DNA from: Gammaproteobacteria bacterium
GTDB lineage: Bacteria; Pseudomonadota; Gammaproteobacteria; HK1
NCBI GenBank assembly: GCA_012103455.1
Contig: WLWT01000002.1
Coordinates: 620,001 to 684,000 of the forward strand
Direction: 5' to 3'
DNA length: 64,000 bases
The notes under the pieces are model-generated. The model was not told the origin of the DNA. It was given only the letters and a program-made list of their open reading frames with translations, and did no database searches. Positions 34,135-42,714 of the stretch are shown in pieces. The stretch's first letter is position 1. Every line of letters starts with the position of its first letter. Position numbers and translations under genes: made by a program.

Positions 34135-34206
34135 ATAACGCCTCAATAACCGGCGCAGCTTTGCTGCGTCCGGCGCCGCAGGCGCGAAGTTGATTGATTT
34201 GTTAGC
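34135..34206 (-). repeat. attC site (72 bp)
   Basis: On the minus strand: GCTAACAAATCAATCAAC, core GCGCCTGCGGCGCCGGACGC and GCAAAGCTGCGCCGG, then TTATTGAGGCGTTATG. The TAA stop of the upstream cassette gene at 34202 forms the first box. Confidence 0.92.
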
Positions 34207-34858
34207 TTTCTTCATTGGTTATGTATCTAACCATAAGCCGACCAAGAGTGGTAAGGCTTGTTGTCCGACCCTTTTCTGTGGTCAGGCTCAAACGAGAAAG
34301 AGTTAACTTATAGCTATCTTGGAGTGCACCTCTTTCATGTTGCTCTTGAGGGGCTCCCATTTCTCTGCTGATTGGCTTGAGAACCTCTGGATGCTGATCT
34401 ACCCATTCAGAATGAGGACCTTTTCCAAGCACAGGGTTCAACGAATAGTAAATTAACCAAATGATTTCTGGATCTGTTAGCTCATTGTAGATGCTAAGTA
34501 GCTTGCGAGATTCTGCGTATTTTAGCTCCTCGGAGGCTAGTGAATTAACCACCAAATAAGCCAATCTTTTCTTCCTTTCCTCGGAAACAGTTCTGGAAGC
34601 TTGAATAACTCCTTCTTCAAAAATATCTAAGCCTTCTTCGGACTTGAGGCTCTGTTGAAACCTATCAAGCTTGTCATCCAGATTGCCAACCCTCTCATCA
34701 AGAGATTTTAAAAAACCGACAACCCGCTCAATTCGCACCTCAGGAATAACCGAGTCAATGATTTCACCAACAAACGTGCCAATAAATGGTAAAGCACCTG
34801 CAGCGCTTTTCGCGGCACTAACCAAGCGATCTCTTGTGTTTGTATCAAGTTGACTCAT
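34202..34858 (-). CDS. Cassette-encoded hypothetical protein
   Basis: 218 residues. An N-terminal amphipathic or weakly hydrophobic part (SAAGALPFIGTFVGEIIDSV) is followed by a coiled-coil segment (VGNLDDKLDRFQQSLKSEEG) and a helical C-terminal half ending in LTTLGRLMVRYIT. The C-terminal pattern, with LTPLGR-like 'GRLMV' end, resembles proteins with a small winged-helix or four-helix effector region, but I cannot name a family. It is the largest intact cassette gene; its stop lies in the attC first box. Confidence 0.7.
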   Translation of the reverse strand: MSQLDTNTRDRLVSAAKSAAGALPFIGTFVGEIIDSVIPEVRIERVVGFLKSLDERVGNLDDKLDRFQQSLKSEEGLDIFEEGVIQASRTVSEERKKRLAYLVVNSLASEELKYAESRKLLSIYNELTDPEIIWLIYYSLNPVLGKGPHSEWVDQHPEVLKPISREMGAPQEQHERGALQDSYKLTLSRLSLTTEKGRTTSLTTLGRLMVRYITNEES

Positions 34859-34877
34859 TGAACTAACCCTTGAAAGC

Positions 34878-34915
34878 TAACAGCGTATTAGACGGATACA
34901 GAATATACTGTACTA
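34878..34915 (-). repeat. Short attC-like site, shared with 30.95 kb
   Basis: On the minus strand TAGTACAGTATATTCTGTATCC then GTCTAATACGCTGTTAGC. About 26 of 31 bases match the site at 30944-30985. It marks the boundary of the first complete cassette; the cassette beyond was disrupted by the IS630 insertion. Confidence 0.55.
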
Positions 34916-35014
34916 AGCAGAGACTATCTAGTGCAATACATTCCTGACTAACCACGCATCACCACTTCTCAGATGAACCCTCCATCCAATTGACACAAAT
35001 ACCTTAACCTGTTA

Positions 35015-36122
35015 CTACTTCGGCAAAAAATTACCCGACACAAATTAATAAATATGTTATAGTGATGCTATGAAAAAGACAGACGGTCGCTCACTGCCCC
35101 ATTCCGCGCGAGAAGCCATCCGCAGGCACGCGGTTGCGCAAGTATTATCGGGTGAAAGCCCTGAAAAAGTAATTAAAGCCCGCGGATTTCATCGTTCTTG
35201 CATTGACGATTGGTTATCCAGGTATGAGCAAGGTGGTGAACAGGCGCTGTCCACCGGCAAGATCACGGGCCGCCCAAGAAAGTGTCCCGATGAATATGCG
35301 GATCGCTTAGGTGAACGGGTTAAAACGAATCCGTTGCAATTGGATTGTCACGATGCCCTGTGGACGCGCTCGATGATTCAGATATGACTGAAAGATAAAT
35401 TTGGCATCGAGGTCAGCGAGCGCTCGGTGGGCAATAGCCTGTCTCGTTTGGGGGATGAGTGCGCAGCGCCCTGGGTTTAAGGCATACGAGCCAGACCCTG
35501 CTCAGGTTAAGGTATGGTTAAAAGAAACTTGGCCTGAAGTACAACAAGAAGCGAAAAGGCGGCGAGCGCGGGTCTATTTTGGCGACGAATCGACGATCCG
35601 GTCGGATTATCATCGTGGTACCACTTGGGGGGTACGGGGTGATACGCCGGTTGTAGCGAAAACGGGTCGGCGCTTTAGCGTGAATAGGCTGTCAGCCGTT
35701 TCGCCGAAGGGTCACCTGCGTTTCATGGTAACCGAATCACGGGTAACCGCAGACGTTTTTATCGACTTTCTAAGGCGTTTGTTGCACAACGCCAAGCGAT
35801 CGGTCTATTGGGTTGTTGATGGCCATCCAATTCATCGAGCCAAGAAGGTGCAAGAATTTGTCCGCACTAGCCAAGGTAAGCTCACGTTAGTATGGTTACC
35901 GCCGTATTCACCGGAACTCAATCCTGATGAGCTAGTATGGCATCATGTAAAAAGCCAACGAATTGGGCGGACAGTGGTGGCTACAAAGGAGCAACGGGTG
36001 GCCCTGGCTCGTTCGGTGTTGCACTCACTGCAACAGAATACGCAAATAATTAAACGGTTTTTCTATGAAAAGCATGTCAGATATATTCTGAATTAATGTC
36101 GGGTAATTTTTTTCCGAATTAG
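35015..36122 (+). mobile_element. IS630-family insertion sequence
   Basis: A 1.1-kb element flanked by TA on both sides (35013-35014 and 36123-36124), the target duplication typical of IS630/Tc1-mariner elements. The terminal inverted repeats are CTACTTCGGCAAAAAATTAC... at the left and the complement of ...GTAATTTTTTTCCGAATTAG at the right, about 24 of 26 positions identical. It carries one transposase gene, which is broken. Removing it rejoins a short minus-strand ORF across the site. Confidence 0.9.
35070..36096 (+). pseudogene. IS630-family transposase with nonsense and frameshift mutations
   Basis: The N-terminal helix-turn-helix part (residues 1-105, DGRSLPHSAREAIRRHAV, GFHRSCIDDWLSRYEQGG) ends at a TGA at 35385 where the family has Trp (SMIQI-stop-LKDKFGIEVS). 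Forty codons later a run of five G causes a frameshift, after which MSAQRPGFKAYEPDP continues to a full DDE domain: VYFGDES, VVDGHPIHRAK and LPPYSPELNPDELVW. Two single-base changes would restore one protein of about 340 residues. The downstream ORF from 35401 alone lacks the DNA-binding part. Confidence 0.9.
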
Positions 36123-36240
36123 TAACCAAAAAGCAGGTGTAGGAAGACGCGCGGCGTTTGTCAATCTTTCTCAAAATGTTGCTCGAACGCCCCCAAAGCC
36201 GGATATGAAAACTGGCAGGATTAAACTTCGACTCACCCAT
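36123..36240 (-). pseudogene. Short ORF interrupted by the IS630 element
   Basis: ATG at 36240 (MGESKFNPASFHIRLWGRSS) is open to the IS630 right end. If the element and one TA are removed the frame continues on the far side of the insertion to a stop near 34981, giving about 54 residues. No family recognised; it may be the remains of a cassette ORF. Confidence 0.3.
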
Positions 36241-36314
36241 CTTTTGGTTCCTGGTTAAGGACCTACCTATGATGTGAAATAATGTCTAACCAGTTACCAA
36301 ACCGGAGGACACCT

Positions 36315-36475
36315 ATGCCACGTCGAGAAGAACTACAAGATGAACAATGGAAGATACTTAAACCATTACTCCCATCCCCCCTGTCCGCACTGATGGCCGG
36401 GGCCACCCTCGTTGCGATGACCGAGCCATACTGAACGGAAAATTGCAGAATGTGGATTATTAGGGTGCCCTTATG
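36315..36475 (+). pseudogene. IS5-family transposase, N-terminal remnant
   Basis: After GGAGGACACCT the ATG at 36315 opens MPRREELQDEQWKILKPLLP, the invariant start of IS5/IS427-type transposases. A frameshift then leads to VRTDGRGHPRCDDRAILNGK, which is the next conserved block (RTDGRGRPWRDDRAVLNG). The rest is lost. Its insertion has removed the 3' end of the neighbouring glutamine amidohydrolase gene. Confidence 0.8.
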
Positions 36476-36958
36476 CCCCTCTCCAATGGGCGGCCATGGG
36501 GGCGGAGGTGCAAGCCAACAATTGACTCCCTGGCGCATGTGTGATCGGTCCGAACAAAATTCGCCGATATAGCGAGTGGCCTCTATCACACGAAACCGTG
36601 GTGCGAATCTTCGCTACACCGCTTTCAGAGGTGGAAACGAAAGCGCTAAATATTCTTCTAGCGTAAGGCGTGGCCCATACACGCAATCATGGTCAAACAC
36701 TATGGGGTGAGGATCCGCGTACACATAAATAACGGGGTAATCCCAAACCAGCCCGGCGCGCGGTCCGCGGCCCGCTTTTTGCCCGCGGAAATACACCGTC
36801 CGAGCCGCGTTCGAGATGAGCACCGCCCATGCGTTGTCATCGCGGCCATTGTCATCGCTAACGCAATTGGCTACAGCCTGGGCGCATAGATGCCAGATAT
36901 TCTCTTCACAATAAGATGGCCAATAGTGAAGCACATCCATAGCGGCGTTTTTTCTCAA
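36476..36958 (-). pseudogene. Protein N-terminal glutamine amidohydrolase (NTAQ1-like), inactivated
   Basis: The minus frame carries SYCEENIWHLCAQAV with the catalytic Cys, WAVLISNAARTVYFRGQKAG, GLVWDYPVIYV with the catalytic His replaced by the usual WDYHV position as Pro, and VFDHDCVYGP; a TAG at about 36614 follows ALSFPPLKAV, but the same frame goes on as FRVIEATRYIGEFCSDRSHM and WLAPPPPWPPIG, the conserved end of the family. So one nonsense codon splits it and the last residues are cut by an IS5 remnant. The enzyme converts N-terminal Gln to Glu, known mainly from eukaryotic N-degron pathways. Confidence 0.8.
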
Positions 36959-37168
36959 GCTGGGCCTGCATGATAGAGTTAGCGGCCATGGTTAGAATCT
37001 CGCCGCTTTTTTAAATGAACGCTATTGTGCGACATTCGCCACTGCCGCGTCAGCGAGCGCGTTAACGGCTATCCCCGAACAACGCACATTGATACCGCCC
37101 CCGAAAATAAATCCTCGATAATAACCCCCCCAAACAATAAACCGGCAGATCCCGGGAGGAGCAAAACG

Positions 37169-38587
37169 ATGACCGATGAGTTGTGGCGCTTGAGCGCCTG
37201 TGAACTCGCCGACCACATCCGCCAGCGTGAGTTCACCTGCGTGGAAGTCATGCAATCGGTGCTCGAGCGGATCGGCGCCAACAATCCCCGGCTCAATGCC
37301 GTCGTTCATTTGGACGCCGACGCCGCGCTTGACGGTGCCCGTGCCGCCGACGCGGCGATAGCCGCCCGCCGCCCACTAGGTCCCCTGCACGGTATTCCCG
37401 TCACCATCAAGGAGAATATCGACGTTGAGGGACAAGCCACACCCAACGGTTTGCCCGCATTCAAAGATCTCATCGCACCGGCGGACTCGCCAGTGACCCG
37501 CAACCTGCGCCGAGCCGGCGCCATCATCATGGGCCGCACCAACACCCCCGAGCTATCCATGCGCGCGGATACGGACAATCCGCTGCGCGGCCGCACCTTC
37601 AATCCATGGGATGGCCAAGCATCGGCGGGCGGCTCTTCTGGTGGCGCCGGCGCCGCCGCGGCGGCGGGCTTCGGTCCCATCCACCACGGCAATGACATCG
37701 GCGGCTCCTTGCGTTTCCCCTCGTTTTGCTGTGGTGTCACGTCGGTCAAACCCTCGTTTGGCCGCATCCCGGCGTTCAACCCCAGTGCCACGGCGGAACG
37801 CGGCATGCTGGCGCAGCTCATGTCGGTACAGGGCGCCATCTGCCGCGAAGTGCGCGATGTGCGGCTAGCCACGGGTGCCATGGCCAAAGGTGATCCGCGC
37901 GATCCGTGGTGGGTGCCGGCACCGTTTGCGGGCTGGCCCGCCTCGGCTACCCCCCTCAAGGTGGCGTTAACCAAGGAAACCAACGGTTATCCAGCCCACG
38001 ACGGCATCCTCGCCGCCCTCGATCAAGCAGCTTTGCAATTAACCGATGCCGGCTACCAGGTGGAAGAGGTAGTGACGCCCTCGATCATGCAAGCGGCGCA
38101 AAGCTGGTTCGACGTGGCCGTCAGCGAGATCGATCAAACCCTAGGCCCACTCGCCCGCGCACACGGCAGCGAGACCATCAACGCTCTTTTCGGTTACATG
38201 AAACAGATAGGCCAGGTGGTGGACGCGGAAGGGTACCGCGCCCGCATCGCCGAGCGCACCGCTTACACCCGCGAGTGGAATATCTTCTTGGACCAATACC
38301 CGTTGCTATTGACCCCTTTTCTGATGCGCCCCACCTACCCGGCGGATTACGATGTCAAGAGCGCGGACAACACCCGGGACTTGTTCCTCGCCAGCATGTA
38401 TAGCTGCGGGGTCAATTACCTCGCCTTGCCCGCTGGCGTCATCGCCACCGGTTTAGTGGCAGGACTGCCGGCGGCGGTGCAGGTGATCGGCCGGCGCTAC
38501 CGCGAAGATCTGATCCTTGATGCCATGGCCGCCATCGAAGCGCGCTCCGGCGTGCTCGCCCATACGCTATGGCAGCGCGAGGGGTAA
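37169..38587 (+). CDS. Amidase (amidase-signature family)
   Basis: 472 residues from the ATG at 37169, which has a strong GGGAGGAG ribosome site; longer starts are not supported. The Ser-cisSer-Lys triad is visible: Lys in PVTIKENIDVEG, the cis-Ser in SAGGSSGGAGAA and the nucleophile in GNDIGGSLRFPSFCCG. Typical members hydrolyse small amides, carbamoyl or indole-acetamide-like compounds; GatA is excluded by the lack of its flanking genes and by FCCG in place of the GatA core. The next gene starts 7 bp after the stop, so it heads a three-gene operon with a PLP lyase and a GMC oxidoreductase. Confidence 0.9.
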   Translation: MTDELWRLSACELADHIRQREFTCVEVMQSVLERIGANNPRLNAVVHLDADAALDGARAADAAIAARRPLGPLHGIPVTIKENIDVEGQATPNGLPAFKDLIAPADSPVTRNLRRAGAIIMGRTNTPELSMRADTDNPLRGRTFNPWDGQASAGGSSGGAGAAAAAGFGPIHHGNDIGGSLRFPSFCCGVTSVKPSFGRIPAFNPSATAERGMLAQLMSVQGAICREVRDVRLATGAMAKGDPRDPWWVPAPFAGWPASATPLKVALTKETNGYPAHDGILAALDQAALQLTDAGYQVEEVVTPSIMQAAQSWFDVAVSEIDQTLGPLARAHGSETINALFGYMKQIGQVVDAEGYRARIAERTAYTREWNIFLDQYPLLLTPFLMRPTYPADYDVKSADNTRDLFLASMYSCGVNYLALPAGVIATGLVAGLPAAVQVIGRRYREDLILDAMAAIEARSGVLAHTLWQREG

Positions 38588-38594
38588 AGCGGGC

Positions 38595-39764
38595 ATGAAG
38601 AACGACACCAAGCTCATCCACTTGGGCCGGGGCGAACCGGGCCAGGAAGGCACCGTCAATTTACCCATACACAGAGCCTCCACCATCGTCTACTCGAACG
38701 TGGCGAGCTACCTTAGCCGTTTCGATGGAGAGCGGCGTTACCGCGCTATCACCTATGGTGCTAACGGCACCCACAATGCACGCGCATTAGCCGACGCGGT
38801 GAGTGAATTGGAGGGCGGCTATGGCACGGTGGTGACGGGCACTGGCCTATCCGCCATCACCATGACCCTCGCGGCCCTCACCCGAAGTGGCGATCACATA
38901 CTGGTCACCGATTCCGTCTACGGCCCAACCCGCAAATTCTGCGACACGGTGTTAACCCGCTATCGCGTGGAGACCACTTACTACCCGCCCGCCGCCGATA
39001 TCAGCGGGTTGCTGCGGCCCAATACCAAGCTGGTGTTTACCGAGGCACCCGGTTCGCTTACCTTCGAGATGCAGGACATTCCCGCCATCACCGAGAGCGT
39101 CCACGCCCATGGCGCCTTAGTGGTCATGGACAACACTTGGGGCACGCCGCTGTTCTTCAAACCCATCGAACACGGTGTGGACGTATCCATTCAAGCGGGC
39201 ACCAAATATATCGCCGGTCACTCGGATCTGGTCATCGGCATGATCACCGCCGACGACGAGGCGATCTACCGACAACTGTTCGATGCCACCCGCAGCTTCG
39301 GCGATGTGGCGGGCCCCGACGATTGCTACCTGGCCCTGCGTGGCTTTCGCACCCTGGGTGTGCGCCTGCGCCAGCAACAAGAAAACGCACTCATCGTCGC
39401 CCAGTGGCTGCATGATCGGGACGAGGTAGAGCAGGTGTTATATCCGCCCCTACCTAGCGATCCCGGCCACGCCATCTGGCAGCGGGACTTCGCTGGCGCC
39501 GCCAGTGTGTTTGGTGTGACCCTAAAAACCGCTGATTCAAGCGCTATAGAGGCCATGGTCAACCATCTGGGACTGTTCCAGATTGGCTCGAGCTGGGGCG
39601 GCTATGAGAGCTTGGTGGCGGTCAACAAAACCCCGCTGGAGCGCGCACACGTCCATTGGGACCACGTACCATTGCTACTGCGCTTGCACGTCGGCCTGGA
39701 AGATCCGGGCGACTTGATCGCCGATCTGGAGGCCGGCTTCGAGCGCCTAAATGGGAAGAGTTAA
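38595..39764 (+). CDS. Cys/Met-metabolism PLP-dependent enzyme (cystathionine beta-lyase-like)
   Basis: 389 residues. The fold-type I landmarks of the Cys/Met family are present: TVVTGTGLSAITMTLAALTR, the PLP Asp in VVMDNTWGTPLFF and the Schiff-base Lys in SIQAGTKYIAGHSD, with the C-terminal SSWGGYESL substrate loop typical of cystathionine beta-lyases. It would use pyridoxal phosphate to split C-S bonds of cystathionine, cysteine or related compounds. It overlaps neither neighbour but is packed within 7 bp and 3 bp of them, showing an operon. Confidence 0.92.
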   Translation: MKNDTKLIHLGRGEPGQEGTVNLPIHRASTIVYSNVASYLSRFDGERRYRAITYGANGTHNARALADAVSELEGGYGTVVTGTGLSAITMTLAALTRSGDHILVTDSVYGPTRKFCDTVLTRYRVETTYYPPAADISGLLRPNTKLVFTEAPGSLTFEMQDIPAITESVHAHGALVVMDNTWGTPLFFKPIEHGVDVSIQAGTKYIAGHSDLVIGMITADDEAIYRQLFDATRSFGDVAGPDDCYLALRGFRTLGVRLRQQQENALIVAQWLHDRDEVEQVLYPPLPSDPGHAIWQRDFAGAASVFGVTLKTADSSAIEAMVNHLGLFQIGSSWGGYESLVAVNKTPLERAHVHWDHVPLLLRLHVGLEDPGDLIADLEAGFERLNGKS

Positions 39765-39767
39765 AAC

Positions 39768-41360
39768 ATGAAAGAAGCGGATTACGTTGTCGTGGGCGCC
39801 GGCTCCGCCGGCTGCGTGGTGGCCGCCAGACTAAGCGAGGCCGGGGCGCGCGTCATCGTGCTGGAGGCGGGTCCCGAGGATCGCCATCCCATGATCCACA
39901 TTCCGGCCGGTATACCCTCCCTGCTACAAAACCCAGCGGTGAATTGGAACTACAGCGCCGAGCCCGAGGAGGGCACCGCCGGGCGGCGCATCCACTGGCC
40001 ACGGGGCCGCGTACTGGGTGGCTCCAGCTCCATCAACGGCATGCTGTACGTGCGCGGCAACCCGCAGGACTACAACACCTGGGCGCAGATGGGTTGCCAC
40101 GGCTGGACCTACGAAGAGGTGCTGCCTTTTTTCAAGAAATCGGAAAGTTACGCTAACGGCAGCGATGAGTTCAGGGGCAGAAGCGGACCGCTGGTGGTGG
40201 AGGACTACCGCACCATCTTGCCCCTCACCCACATGTTCGTGGCAGCGGCGCGGGCGGCGGGTTTCGCCTACAGCGATGATCTGAACGGCGCGCAACCCGA
40301 GGGCGTAGGCTACTCGCAGATGACCCGGCGCGGGCGTTTTCGCGCCTCCACCGCGCAGACTTTTCTCGCCGCCGCCCGCGGGCGGGCGAACCTGACCGTC
40401 ATTCCCGGCGCCCAGTGCACTGGGCTGCTGATGGAGGGCACCCGCTGCACGGGCGTCAAATACACGAGCGGCGGCGGGCGCGAGGAGCCGATCAAGGTGG
40501 CCAAGGAAGTGGTGGTCTCGGGTGGTGCGGTGAATTCGCCCCACATTTTGCAGATCTCGGGCATCGGGCCTGCCGCCCACTTAGAGAGCATCGGGGTAGC
40601 GGTAGTCCAGGATCTGCCGGGGGTGGGTGGTAACTTGCAAGATCACTACGTGGTGCGGGTCTCGCACCACATGAAAGACACTGTGTCCATCAACGAGCTA
40701 TCACGCGGCTTCAAGGTGGCCCGCGAAGTGCTGCGCTATTTATTCGCGGGTAACGGCGCGCTCACCTTCGGCGTGACCACGGCGCAAGTGTTCTGCCGAT
40801 CGCGTGAGGGGCTAGCCAGTCCCGACCTCCAGCTTCTGTTCACACCGGCGAGCCATGATCCCGAGCAATTCGGTGTCCTGGAACGGCAAGCGGGCGCCAG
40901 CGTTGCTATTTGCCCGACGCGGCCCCAAAGCCGGGGCTCGATCATGGCCGCATCCAGTGCTCCCTTGGCCCGGCCCAAAATCGTTCCGGGTTATCTGACC
41001 GCCGAGGACGACTACCGCGTGCTCTGCGCTGGTCTCGCCCATACCCGGCGCATCTTCGCCGAGCAGCCTTTAGCCAGGCATAGCGTGAAAGAGACCAGCC
41101 CCGCTGTAGCCGTCACGGATACGCGAGCCTTCAAGGAAGCCGCCCGCAAACTGGGCAACACCCTCTACCATCCGGTGGGCACCTGCAAAATGGGTACCGA
41201 TGCCATGGCGGTGGTGGACGAACGGCTGCGGGTGCGTGGCATCGAAAATTTACGGGTAGCCGATGCCTCGGTGATGCCTGTTTTGACCACCGGCAACACC
41301 AATGCACCCACCATCATGATCGGCGAGAAAGCGGCCAGTATGATCAGCGAGGACGGCTAA
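39768..41360 (+). CDS. GMC-family FAD oxidoreductase (choline dehydrogenase-like)
   Basis: 530 residues. FAD-binding Rossmann motif VVVGAGSAGCVVAARL with EAGPED at the end of beta-2, the GMC signature GRVLGGSSSINGMLYVRGNP, second signature GAVNSPHILQISGIGP, and the active-site His in LYHPVGTCKMG and the NTNAPTIMIGEKAA end with the partner Asn. The family oxidises alcohols such as choline, glucose or polyethylene glycol. The substrate is unknown; operon partners (amidase, C-S lyase) suggest breakdown of an amide- and sulfur-containing compound. It converges with the MFS gene, overlapping 17 bp at the ends. Confidence 0.93.
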   Translation: MKEADYVVVGAGSAGCVVAARLSEAGARVIVLEAGPEDRHPMIHIPAGIPSLLQNPAVNWNYSAEPEEGTAGRRIHWPRGRVLGGSSSINGMLYVRGNPQDYNTWAQMGCHGWTYEEVLPFFKKSESYANGSDEFRGRSGPLVVEDYRTILPLTHMFVAAARAAGFAYSDDLNGAQPEGVGYSQMTRRGRFRASTAQTFLAAARGRANLTVIPGAQCTGLLMEGTRCTGVKYTSGGGREEPIKVAKEVVVSGGAVNSPHILQISGIGPAAHLESIGVAVVQDLPGVGGNLQDHYVVRVSHHMKDTVSINELSRGFKVAREVLRYLFAGNGALTFGVTTAQVFCRSREGLASPDLQLLFTPASHDPEQFGVLERQAGASVAICPTRPQSRGSIMAASSAPLARPKIVPGYLTAEDDYRVLCAGLAHTRRIFAEQPLARHSVKETSPAVAVTDTRAFKEAARKLGNTLYHPVGTCKMGTDAMAVVDERLRVRGIENLRVADASVMPVLTTGNTNAPTIMIGEKAASMISEDG

Positions 41361-42714
41361 ACATACCGGGCCTGCTGACGGCAAATAACACGCCGGCAGC
41401 CAGCACCAGCCCCGCCGCGATCAGGAAGGTCGTGGAGAACGCCGCCTGGAAAGCATCCGCCTCCCCGCCCAAGGTCTTGAACAATAACGTGCCCGCACTG
41501 GCGGTGGTCGCCACTCCAATGGTCCGGGTGAGCATATTCAAACTGCCGGCAACGCCGCGGCGCGTTGCCGGTAACGCGGCCATCACCCGATCCATGGCGG
41601 CGACATGAAAGAATCCATAGCCGCCCCCACAAACGAGTAGAGTAACCACCATAATCCCCACCGGCACGCTGGCGGACCACAATGAGATACACCCAAGCCC
41701 GGTGGCCACGCCCGCCAGCGCTATCACCGCTAACCGATCGCTCACCCCACCCTTAAGCCAACGGCTGACGGCGGCTGACGCCAACACCAACCCTGCCGGT
41801 TCCGCCGCCAGTACCACTCCCGCCAGACCCAGTTCGCCGGGCAACCGCCGTGCCAGGAAAAACGGCACTAACAGCAACACGAAGAAAACCGCCATGGACA
41901 CCAACAGATGGCCCACGTTGGTGCCAAAAAACGATGGGGCGCGGAAATACGCCAAGTCCAGCAGGGCGGCGTCGGGATGGCAGCGCTGGCGGTACCAATA
42001 GATGACTAGAGCCGTAAGAGCGGCGGCGAGTAAGGCTAAAACGGCTGGTGTCAACCAACCCGTACGCGGCCCTTGCCCCAAGGCGAGAAGCACACTGACG
42101 ATGCCGATCAGCAAAGCGCACGCGCCGGCCAAATCGATCTGTGTGCTGTCCCCAGCGGGTTTATGCAGTGGCGGTAACACCATCGCCAATACCAAGGCCA
42201 CCGCCAACACCGGTAGGCGAAACCAAAACACCGCCGGCCAGCCCCATTCACTCACCAACAGGCCACTGAGCAGGGGGCCACTCGCACTGGCAAGCGCGAA
42301 TGCGAGGGTGTAGATCCCCACCATGCGCGCGCGCTGCGCATCGGCCACCGCCAGTGTGAGGATGGCCGGGCCCGAGCCCAGGAGCAGGGCGGCACCCAAA
42401 CCTTGCGCCATACGTGCCAGGATGAACCCGGTGAAGGTCTGCGCTAAGGCGCAGGCGGCCAGCGCCCCTATGCTGGCGGCTATCCCTAGCCTAAAAACCC
42501 GCTGGTGACCGAAGCGATCCGACAAACGTCCCGCGAGTAACAGCAAACCCGCGTAGGTGAGCACATAACCGACTACAACCCACCGGATCCCCTCAATGCC
42601 GATGTTGAAGGCGTGGGTGATGGCGGGAAACGCGATGTTGACGGCTAAATCAAGGGGCGCGGCGCTAGTGCCCAACGCAACACAAACAACGGTGAGTAAC
42701 AGTCTTGGCGGCAT
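41344..42714 (-). CDS. MFS transporter, DHA2 (14-helix) type
   Basis: 456 residues, highly hydrophobic, with motif A variant GRLSDRFGHQRVFRLG between helices 2 and 3 and motif C-like GPLLSGLLV. The number of helices (about 13-14) and the LDLAVNIAFPAITHAF start place it in the EmrB/QacA drug-exporter group. It would expel drugs or metabolites with proton antiport. Convergent with the GMC gene; no local regulator is seen. Confidence 0.9.
   Translation of the reverse strand: MPPRLLLTVVCVALGTSAAPLDLAVNIAFPAITHAFNIGIEGIRWVVVGYVLTYAGLLLLAGRLSDRFGHQRVFRLGIAASIGALAACALAQTFTGFILARMAQGLGAALLLGSGPAILTLAVADAQRARMVGIYTLAFALASASGPLLSGLLVSEWGWPAVFWFRLPVLAVALVLAMVLPPLHKPAGDSTQIDLAGACALLIGIVSVLLALGQGPRTGWLTPAVLALLAAALTALVIYWYRQRCHPDAALLDLAYFRAPSFFGTNVGHLLVSMAVFFVLLLVPFFLARRLPGELGLAGVVLAAEPAGLVLASAAVSRWLKGGVSDRLAVIALAGVATGLGCISLWSASVPVGIMVVTLLVCGGGYGFFHVAAMDRVMAALPATRRGVAGSLNMLTRTIGVATTASAGTLLFKTLGGEADAFQAAFSTTFLIAAGLVLAAGVLFAVSRPGMFSRPR

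Larger units (their letters stand above)
27208..34915 (-). mobile_element. Integron gene-cassette array lacking an integrase (CALIN-like)
   Basis: Across 7.7 kb about twelve attC-like sites separate short, mostly promoterless genes. The sites share an outer box of the TAACAA type directly after a cassette ORF, a GC-rich imperfect palindrome, and a closing GTTATG, GTTAGG or GTTGGGC box, all read on the minus strand. ORFs end in or just before attC, and several C-termini run into the site (NKAIQPTGEDASG, NKALQRTANRRR), a hallmark of cassettes. Cargo is typical: toxin-antitoxin pairs, small membrane proteins, unknowns. The region is much more AT-rich than its flanks. No intI, attI or Pc promoter is seen, so it is a cluster of attC sites lacking an integrase, or the far end of an array whose platform is elsewhere. 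Confidence 0.85.

Noticed and set aside
27305..36958. Amber (TAG) recoding as an explanation for several TAG-interrupted genes
   Set aside because: Intact genes in the window end naturally at TAG (TatD hydrolase, glutaredoxin-DinB, the DHA2-neighbouring genes), and the interrupted genes also have frameshifts or other stops, so decay is simpler.
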